Assembly (NCBI GenBank): GCA_036346355.1
Contig: CM070584.1
Span: forward strand, 54,457,097 to 54,521,096
From: Rhipidocladum racemiflorum
Taxonomy: Eukaryota; Streptophyta; Magnoliopsida; Poales; Poaceae
Direction of reading: 5' to 3'
Length of the DNA stretch: 64,000 nucleotides
Under the pieces are notes generated by a model. It had not been told where the DNA came from and ran no database searches. It saw nothing but the letters and a program-made list of their open reading frames with translations. Positions 56,218-64,000 of this stretch are shown here, in pieces (positions within the stretch are counted from its first letter, which is position 1; each line of letters starts with the position of its first letter). The translations under genes were made by a program, and so were the position numbers.

Positions 56218-58976
56218 CTCCGTGTCGGGTGGGCCGACTCTTGGTTCTATCTCGAGGAAGGCCGAGGCGGCTCGCTTCCTACTCCGGAGCCAGGGTCGTG
56301 TTGCCGAGACCCCAGGCCGACGGTGCAGCCGGAGGAGGAGAAGGTGTTGCTGCTGATCAACGAGCTCACTTGCTCAGGGCTGACCGGACGGGATGTCGCC
56401 CGGGACTACATCAGAGCCCGGGTGTCGCCCCTCAGGAGGAGGGTGCATCCCTTCTTCAAGGTTGAGGGGTGGCAGGACATCACACGGGAGTCACGCTCAG
56501 GTATACCACCGACCTCGGCCTTCTCTCCTATGCAGAGGACATTCGGTCTTACCACTTCCTCTTGCTCGGTACGCAGCTCCACCGGAGGACTGGGTGGACG
56601 CGAGGGTGTCCGAAATGTTCGGCACCCCCAAGGGCAAGGAAATCCTAGAGGGTCGCCAGATCCCGAATAACGTCCTCAACCGGACCGACGCGGTAAGCTT
56701 TCGATTTGGCCCTCCTTTCTTGACGTCCTACTTGGTCCGAGTCTCTCCAGGGTGCCCCGACCTCATAAAACTCTCCCTGGCAGGAGAAGGTCGCCCTCGA
56801 GGTCGCCGTGGATCAACTGGCATCGCAGTTGGGGGGACGAGGTCGTAAGACCAAAAAATTGGCGGGCCGCAAACGCCGCGACCGATCTCCTTCGGCCACG
56901 CCGTCTCCGCCTCGGCGTTCGCGCAGGCGTCCTGGCTCGGACGACCGTTCACCCCGCCAGCATTTGGAGTATGCTGATCGGCAGGAGGTGAGCGAACTAA
57001 AACTTTGGATGGATGAACATACCAGAAAAAACCCCGAGCTGATGGCTCGTTTACGTCAGCTCGCCGCGCGGGCGAAGAAGGAGGCCGCGGCTGGTCCAGC
57101 GCGAAAGGAGGCACTGGAGAGCCAGATCGCGGTTCTTCAGGCAGAGCTCGCGCGGGTGAGCTCGAGCTCGGCCCTACGGATGATGAGGAGGAGAAGGACG
57201 AGCTGGATCCCGTCCCCCTGGTCCCGAGGTCCCGCAGGTCGTCCACTGCGTCCCAACCACGCCCAACGCCGACCATCACCGAGGCCGATTTGGGAGAGGT
57301 CGACCCTTCCGTCGCCAGGGCCGACAAGGCACGTGAGGACACGGCTGCCCTCCTCGATCGCGCTCGAGGCCAGCTGAGAGATGCCGAACGAGGTCAACCT
57401 CTTAGCCCCATCTCGTTTCTCTCATCCCCCTCCGTCATCACACTAACCCCACACCGTCTGTAGTGGGTGTGGCAGCTGGTGCGGAGTTATGGGATTTTGG
57501 AGCAATGGTTGACGAAATTCTTGACCTCGTGCTAGAGAGGGAGCTTGCCCGCGCTGCCGAGGCCGTTGTGGGCGAGGAGGTCGAGGTGGGAACTGAGGCC
57601 GCGGAGGCCCGATCCCACGAGCCGCCGACGGTGACGGCGTCGGGGCGGAGGAGCCAGCTGCCGCGGAGATCCGGCCCTCAGAGGTCGTGTCTCCTGAAGA
57701 GGAGACAAGGAGGAAGATTGTGGCTGCCGATGCCCGAGCCGCGAGGGAGGGCATCCCCAATATCATAATTGACGAGGACGACGATATGGGGGAGCCTGGT
57801 GGTGATGATGACGCGGGGGAGCCCGGTGGTGGCGAGCATGTCGCTGAAGTTTCCCGCGAGGACTCGCCGGCGACATTATTGCCGAGACGCTTAAGGAGAT
57901 CGCGGAGGCTTCTCCCCGAGCTCACGACGCCCCGGCGGACATCAACGCCAGCCCGGTGTCAGGGGACCTCAACCCGAACGGGGGCCCGCCCGACGAGGAA
58001 GAGCCGTTATGCGCCGAGGCCGCCTCGGTTGACGCCGTCCTTCCGGTTACCGACCCGGTGCCCCGAGTCGACGACCTCGCGCCCGTGGATGCCGTGCCTA
58101 CCGGGGAGGAAGTTCCTCCGGCTGCAGACGCCGCGCCCCGGGTGGAGTACCCTGCGGACCGGATGCCGAAGGAGAAGCCTCAGCGCAACTCCCGCCAGGA
58201 GGAAGAAGAGTGGGAGGAGCCCCCGAGCGCAACTCCTGCCCGGGAGGAAGAAGAGCGGGAGGTGATCCTCGCTCTTGAGGCCGTCTCCGTTCAAGAGATG
58301 GAAGCCGATGCCCAGGGCCAAGACCCTCTGCTCCCAGAGGACGAGGGAGCTCGGGCTCAAGCCCCTGTGCCCGTCGAAGGAGAAGGGAATGGGGCGACGG
58401 ATCCCCTGACCGCCCAGCGAGAACCAATCGGGCGGAGGACCCCGCCAAGTCGTTCCAGAGGAGGCTGGAGGCTCGGCTCTTTTGGGTAAGTTTTCCTCGT
58501 ACTCGTGCTTTTGTCCTAAAGAACCGATCGTAACCCGAGATACCCTGTCGCGCAGGTGCTAGAGACCACTATGAAGGACTTCCACACCGCGACCGTGCCG
58601 CCAGAAGTCGTCGCAAAGCACCAGGCCGAGCAAGACGCTAGAATCGCGGAGCTCGAGCGCCTGGTCGCCGAGCTGAGGTCTTCTGAGGCCGAGATTTGGC
58701 AGAAGATGGAGGAGTCCGCGCTCTTCCTCAAGGAGCGCCGAACAGAGCGAGCAGCGAGGTCGGGGCTCGAGGCGATGGTGGCGCCTCTGCGTGACTCGCA
58801 AGCGCCGAACGGACGATCGACCAAAGAACGGGAGGAGTCCAAACGGCTTCGCTAAGCGGCAGCGAGGGTCGTGGAAGCTTCGTCGGCGGGTGCTTGACCT
58901 CGAGTCCGAGCTTGAGTCCGTCTTGCGGGACGAGCTCGTCGCTCTGCAGGATGAGAAGCGTGCCGGCCTCCTGTAA
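56218..58976 (+). pseudogene. Antisense extra ORF, downstream part (frameshifted, intron-like gaps)
   Basis: Consecutive + strand frames continue the protein: 56808-57377 (basic/serine-arginine stretch, then a helical region around LMARLRQLAARAKKEAA and LESQIAVLQAELARV), 57687-58489 (acidic, D/E/P-rich) and 58556-58855 (coiled-coil-like, AELERLVAELRSSEAE). Intron-like boundaries occur: GTAAGC at 56692 with acceptor ctccctggcag near 56784, and GTAAGT at 58486 with acceptor gtcgcgcag at 58555. Simple joining does not keep every frame open, so real indels are present too. Confidence 0.6.
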
Positions 58977-59849
58977 CCTGTTCCTGCAAAAAACTTTAGC
59001 GAAAAGCTGCCAAGTTGGGCATAATACGATCGTGTTTAATAGATGCCTTTTATTTTTCTCTGTTTTGTCTTCCTCGAACGACAACGATATGTCCTATCCT
59101 GTTGCTCCCTACTCGGCGGGCACTCGTCGATCCAGCGATCTAGTGATAGTCACGCGATCTAGCGAACGATCGTACTAGGGAGTGACTACCTCGTCGCGAA
59201 AGATCCTCTAGGTCGTAGCCACACGGTATCCTTACAGCTTCGCCGCCAACGGAGGTCGTGGGGGGAAGCTGCAAACACGACCTTGTTGACGGAATAGAGC
59301 CCTGCGGGGACCGTGTGACTTTATACAGTGCGTCTACGCCGCTCACCGGCCGATCTGAGCTGGGAACCGTCGAGGGTGCTCATGCGACCCTTTGTCTGCG
59401 GCGGAGGCCTGCCGATAAAAGATGGTCGTCTTACGGAGAAGGAAACCCTCGGGGTTGAGCTCTGGTGGTCTGATGTCAGGCGGTAGGACGCTTGTCGTTT
59501 GCGCCGAGGTCCGAGCTTCGCTCTTTGATACCGGATCGAGTTTGATCACGGCACTTCGCGGGAGGTTTAAAGAGAGAACGAGGGAGACCGAGAGGCCAAG
59601 TGTCAAATTTTTATTTAAAGGAGTAAGGTTGGTTTGGTTAGATATGGAACTTACGCAGTTGGTCGATGTTCCAAGTACTAGCTAGTTCTCGACCATCTTC
59701 CATTGCAAGGCGGACAGCCCGGGCGTCTTTGTTGAGACGACCGTGTAAGGACCTTTCCATCTTGGCGTTAGCTTGTTGGCTTTTGACAGGTCTTGGACCC
59801 GTCCGCAGAACGAGATCGCCCGACGTGCAAGGTCCTTGGTCGCACCGAT
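58977..59849. other. Spacer between antisense ORF and pol
   Basis: No domain is recognised. It lies inside the Tat-like element. Confidence 0.6.
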
Positions 59850-60785
59850 TTAGCGGCGTGCTGCGTGAGAGCTTGCAGGTAAACCGCGGATCGCATGTAA
59901 CCCGTTCACGAGTTGCTTCGCGAGGTCGAGGTCGAGAAGGCGCCGCCTTGCGTCGATGCTATCGGCTAGGTTCACCCTTGGGGATCCTAGGACAACCTCA
60001 GCGGGTAGGACGGCTTCCGCGCCATATACGAGCTGAAAGGGGGTCTCACCCGTAGCTCGGCTCGTCGTGGTGCGGACCGACCAGAGGACGGGAGGTAGCT
60101 CATCCACCCAGGCCTGACCATGCCGATCGAGGCTCTTGAAGACTCTCTTCTTGATTCCTTGGATGATCTGCCCGTTCGCGCGCTCGGCCGCCCCATTGCT
60201 CTGTGGGTGGGCCACGGATGCGAAGCATATCTTGGTCCCGACCTCCTCGCAATAAGCCTGAAACACCTCGCCAGAACTGAGTGCCGTTGTCGGTAATGAG
60301 GCGACTCGGAACGCCAAAGCGGGTTACTACATTATTGCGGAAGAACCTTTTAGCCGCCTGTGCCGAGATGGTTGATATAGGCTCGGCCTCGATCCATTTA
60401 GTGAAGGTGTCTATTGCGACGAACAGGTATTTACAACCCCTCCTTCCCCTGGGAAATGGACCGAGTATGTCGATGCCCCAAACCGAGAACGGCCAGGTTA
60501 GCGGCATGGTCTGCAGTGCGTATGCCGGCTGATGGACTTTCCGGGCATGGAACTGGCAAGGTCGGCAAGCGGTCACTATTGAGCGTGCGTCGGCCAATAG
60601 TAACCCAACCGGAAGGCTTTGCTCACCAAGGTCCTAAAGGACGAGTGAGCTCCACACATCCCGTCATGGATATCCTTGAGGAGATATTTGCCTTCCTCTT
60701 GGGTGATGCACTTGGAGAGGACGCCAAGCGCGCCTTTGCGGTATAAGAGGCCCTCGACCATTTTATAGGTCGAGGAGCGTCTCAC
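59850..60785 (-). pseudogene. Integrase of the Tat-like element (frameshifted)
   Basis: The zinc-binding end is GMCGAHSSFRTL, then CRPCQFHARKVHQPA. The catalytic triad region is readable: WGIDILGPFP (first Asp), LITDNGTQF (second Asp) and HPQSNGAAERANG (Glu), followed by ETPFQLVYGAEAVLPAEV. It is spread over three frames, so not functional as it stands. There is no chromodomain, consistent with Tat. Confidence 0.9.
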
Positions 60786-60926
60786 TAGCCGGGATTTCTC
60801 GGCTTCTTCCTCGGCAAAGGTGTCCGTGCACGAGGTATTGGATGAATGGCGTCATCCATTCGCATCTGCCGAGGAAGGAGACGGTACCACCCGTCTCGGT
60901 TGCCTCCTCTCCGGGGTATGGAGGGC

Positions 60927-61457
60927 TTATAGAGGTGCTCGATGAGCACCCACGGAAGCGAAGCGGGCGGAACCGACCTTCGATAGATGGTCGGCCAGGG
61001 CATTGTCCTTCACGGGGATGTATAGTACTTGAAGTTTCAAGTACTTTTCCATCTTCCTTACTTCAACCAGGTAAAGCGCCATTGAGTCATCGAACGCGAT
61101 ACTCCTTGTTAACCTGGTTGACAACCACCGCGAGTCGCCCTTCGCGGTTAGTCGTTGGACTCGGCGTCTGCACGCCCAAGTCGGCCAGCGAACCCTCATA
61201 TTACGCCGCGTTGTTCGTTGCGCCAAATGTAGTTGGAGGGCGTCTTTGGATCCGCTCCCTGGGGATTCAAGGACCACTCCAGCCCGAGCAATTGTAAGCT
61301 TCGGGACGTCGAAGTGCATGACCCGGCGACCGTGCTCTGGCCTGGGTTCGGACTCAGATGGGGTAGGATTTGTCCATTCGGCTAGGAAGTCCGCTAGAAC
61401 CTGGGAATTAATCGCCGTCCTGGCCGAGAATTCGATCTCGAATTCGGCGAGCTCCAT
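60927..61457 (-). pseudogene. RNase H of the Tat-like element (frameshifted)
   Basis: Contains LADFLAEW, then VMHFD, VVLESPG, RLTAKGDSRW, DSMALYLVEVRKMEKY and KDNALADHLSK. This matches the second, archaeal-type RNase H found in Tat/Ogre elements. Several indels are present. Confidence 0.8.
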
Positions 61458-62712
61458 GGCCCACTTCGCGATCCGTCCGCTATGCGTCTGATTCCTAGAA
61501 TCTCTCTAAGCGGGAAGTTGGTCGGGACTCGGATTTTGTAGGCCTGGAAGTAGTGTCTTAATTTCTTCGAGGCCACGAGGAGCGCATAAAGGAGCTTCTG
61601 GACCTCGGGGTAACGCTCCTTTGGTCCGTGTAAGACTTCGCTGACGTAGTAGATCGGCGCTGCACCGTCCCGTTTCTACCGTTATGACGGCGCTTACACT
61701 GGGGTGTGGCGGCCAGGTAGAGCAAGAGGACCTCTCCCATTCTCGGCGTGGTCAAGACCGGGTCTTGACAAATATAGCTTTAATTCTTTGAAAGAGCGAT
61801 GCTTCCTCTGTCCAGCGAAACCGTCGTGCTTAGGGCGCCTTGAAGAAAGGCGGCCGCGTTCCTCGAGCCGCGAGATGAAGCGACTTAGGGCCGCCATCCT
61901 TCCGGTCGAGGATTGCACCTCCAGCGTACAAGCGGGTGGCCGCATGTTCTCGATGGCCTCTATCTTCTCGTGGTTGGCTCCGATTCCTTACGGACCGATC
62001 ATGTAGCCGAGTACTTTGTTGACCTTGACCCGAACACACATTTTTCAGGGTTCAACTTTATTCGATGCTTATTGAGGTTATGAAAAGTCTCCTTTAGATC
62101 GGATACATGGTCCGAGGCCATCTTGCTCTTGACGACTATGTCGTCTACATATACTTCCGTGTTCGACCTATTTGGTTCGAGAAGGTTTTACGCATGAGGC
62201 GCTGGAAGGTCGCTCGGCGTTCCTTAGACCGAAGGACATGGTCGTAGCGTAATGTGCCAAAGCGGCGTGATGAAGGAAGTTTTCTCCTCGTCGTCGGGCG
62301 ATATGCCGATCTGGTGATAGCCTGAGTAGGCGTCCGAAGCTCATCGCCTCGGAGTCGGGCCCGTTGCGTCGACCAACCGGGTCTATCCGAGGTAGCGGGA
62401 AATTGTCTTTCGGGCATGCGGCATTCAGCCCCGTGTGATCGACACACATGCGCCACTTGCCCCCCTTTTTCATCACGATAACTGGGTTGGCCAACCAATC
62501 GGAATGGTCGACCTCCCGTATGAAACCGGCTTTGAGGAGCTTGTCGATTCCTCTCGATGATGGCTTGCTTCTCGGGGAGAAGCGCTGAGCTTCGCCACAG
62601 GCTTTTTGTCAGGCCGAACTGCTAGCCTGTGCTCGACGACCTCCCTTGGGACTCCGGGCATGTCGGACGGTTCCCAGGCGAACGTGTCCGCGCTTCTCCG
62701 GAGGAAGGTCAC
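61458..62712 (-). pseudogene. Reverse transcriptase of the Tat-like element (frameshifted)
   Basis: Readable motifs: DTFAWEPSDMPGVPREVVEH, KWRMCVDHTGLNAACPKDNFPLP, TTMSFGLRNA and the catalytic YVDD (complement of 62140-62151). The thumb/connection region to 61458 is in pieces. Confidence 0.88.
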
Positions 62713-63369
62713 GAGCTCGAGTTCCTATTTAGGGTCCAGGGAAGCCCCCACATGTACGACCTTGCCTGGCTCTGCGTCGCACAGCGGGATGGCCTTAGTT
62801 TCTCCCCCGGCCTGGAGGGTAGCCTGGGCGGGAACTCCTCGGCTCTTGGTCGGGTCCGCTGAGGCAGCTGCCCGACCATGTCTAGAAACCTTCTCGTCGC
62901 AGACTTAGGGCCGCCGCCGGACTTCCCTTCATCGAGATCACGCCGCAGGCCGGGAACCTTCTGGCATTGGTTCGCGTGATGCGTGGCGGCCTTGAATTTG
63001 GCGAGCTGTGGTGGGCCCAGGATGGCGTTGTAGGCCGACTCTAAATCAACCACCTCGAAGGTGACCAATTCCGTTCGGAAGTTGCTCGGGCTTCGAAGGT
63101 TACCGGCAGACGATCTGCCCGAGCGGCTTGGCCGAGGTGCCGGGGACTATCCGTAGAAAGGGACTACGACGCTCTTGATCTTGGACCGAGGAATTTGCAT
63201 CTCGCCCAGGACCCTGGCCGATATCAGTCCAGGGAACTCCATGATCCACAAGCACGCGCCCTACCGCGGTATTGCAGATCGTCGGGCTAACGACCATCCG
63301 AGCCTCTGGGGTTTCGTCATCCCCAGGGGGCAGTCGTCTTTGGAGAAGGTAATGGGCAGCTCGGACCAT
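62709..63369 (-). pseudogene. Protease region of the Tat-like element
   Basis: ICNTAVGRVLVDHG (63369-63100 frame), GTSAKPLGQI, then FEVVDLESAYNAILGPPQL in the next frame form the aspartic protease. The second residues after the active-site Asp are H-G in place of the usual S/T-G-S. Confidence 0.7.
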
Positions 63370-63964
63370 TTGAGCTGTTGAACGGGAGGCTTCCCCTGGG
63401 TGACACGGAGTACCTCGCGTGCGGCCTCCTTCAACTCCCGTCGAGACCCATAGGCGGCGGAGCCCCGAATATCACGGCGATGTGGTTTCGGCTCCTGGTA
63501 CTCCATGTCCGTATCTTCCTCCTCGGCGGGCTTCTTGCCCTTGATGTCTCCTTCTTGCTCTGGGAGCGTAGGCATGGGACCCTTGCCATCAGAGAATTGC
63601 TCCAGCGGGAGGCCCATGTTACGCAATTCCGCAGGTCGTGCCGTGTGCCTGGTGGAGCGGGCAAAATGGGCGCTAGCCCGTCCGCGTTGGTCGCCGCGGT
63701 CTTGGTCGTCCCGGTTTTGCTCGTCGCTCGTGAGCCGTCGGCCTTTCCTTTCGCGGCTCCTCCTTTATACGATTGCGAGGTTGGCCGTTGTCGTTGTCGT
63801 TCGATGATGGCCGCCACCATGCTCGGAGACGGAGGGTTTTTTCTTCTTTTGATTTTTTCTCGATCGAGCTCACGCTCTTTCGGCTTGACGCCCTTCGAGC
63901 CCGGGCCGAGGGGCAGCTTTCCTCGTCCAGCTTCTTCCATTGGACGACCTCGTCGCGTTGGCAT
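63261..63964 (-). pseudogene. Gag C-terminal part of the Tat-like element (partial)
   Basis: Lys/Arg-rich frames with a THDLRNC-like zinc-knuckle remnant (TRHDLRNC) and the linker to protease (LKWSELPITFSKDD, PLGMTKP). It continues past the window end. Confidence 0.65.
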
Positions 63965-64000
63965 AACGGTCGACCATGCGGAGCATTTCGTTAGGCTGTG

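Larger units (their letters stand above)
54620..64000 (-). mobile_element. Tat-like Ty3/gypsy retrotransposon, truncated by the window
   Basis: The 3' LTR is 54620-55293, then an antisense ORF region (55594-58976, + strand), then on the minus strand integrase, RNase H, RT, protease and Gag up to the window end. An extra antisense ORF between pol and the 3' LTR is characteristic of the Tat/Ogre group (RIRE2, Grande, Cinful type). pol is frameshifted throughout. The 5' LTR, PBS and second target-site copy lie past 64000. Confidence 0.88.

Overview
The window is nuclear DNA from a grass (Poaceae; a panicoid/PACMAD grass is my inference). The evidence is the GC-rich first-exon-biased genes, the density and types of transposons (Stowaway and Tourist MITEs, CACTA elements with palindromic subterminal repeats, Helitrons, Tekay-like and Tat-like Ty3/gypsy retrotransposons) and the splice signals. 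I see no bacterial, organellar or viral genome features.

Host genes: only three convincing genes are present, all on the + strand and all class III secretory peroxidases: 24600-25788 (346 aa), 34354-35573 (324 aa) and 53245-54359 (335 aa). Each has one phase-0 intron at the same place, directly after the distal-histidine motif (FHDCFV-R/N). Each keeps the distal Arg/His, the proximal His, the distal Ca-binding GCD.S motif, eight disulfide cysteines and a signal peptide. They form a dispersed tandem cluster whose members have been pushed apart by transposons.

Layout. 1-7.5 kb: tandem tRNA-like modules, a dead hAT-type transposase and unrecognised AT-rich DNA. 7.5-18 kb: a MITE graveyard (solo LTR, a 400-bp foldback element, Stowaway, Tourist and other TIR elements) and a 1.6-kb CACTA element with a clean 3-bp target duplication that carries two 5S-rRNA-derived segments. 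18.2-23 kb: a GC-rich 324-bp tandem repeat split by a 3.7-kb solo LTR. 24.5-26.5 kb: peroxidase 1 and a 243-bp Helitron. 27-31.5 kb: a TRIM-like remnant, a second CACTA family with a 5S-derived segment, an 86-bp tandem repeat and decayed retroelement DNA. 32-34 kb: a 2-kb inverted pair of Helitron-like elements with internal 110-114-bp repeats. 34.2-35.6 kb: peroxidase 2. 35.8-38.3 kb: MITEs nested three deep. 38.4-50.8 kb: a third CACTA family, also with the 5S-derived module, split by an 11.8-kb Tekay-like chromodomain retrotransposon (3.45-kb LTRs, PBS, PPT, 5-bp TSD, broken gag-pol). 50.8-54.4 kb: mostly unrecognised sequence, then peroxidase 3. 54.6 kb to the end: one LTR and most of the interior of a Tat-like Ty3/gypsy element, with pol on the minus strand and an antisense extra ORF between pol and the LTR; the other end lies outside the window.

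Most unusual signal: three CACTA elements with completely different subterminal repeats all carry the same altered 5S rRNA-derived module. In two of them the dimer junction and the diagnostic substitutions are shared. In the third family the module appears to have seeded a (GA)n(GTA)n microsatellite.
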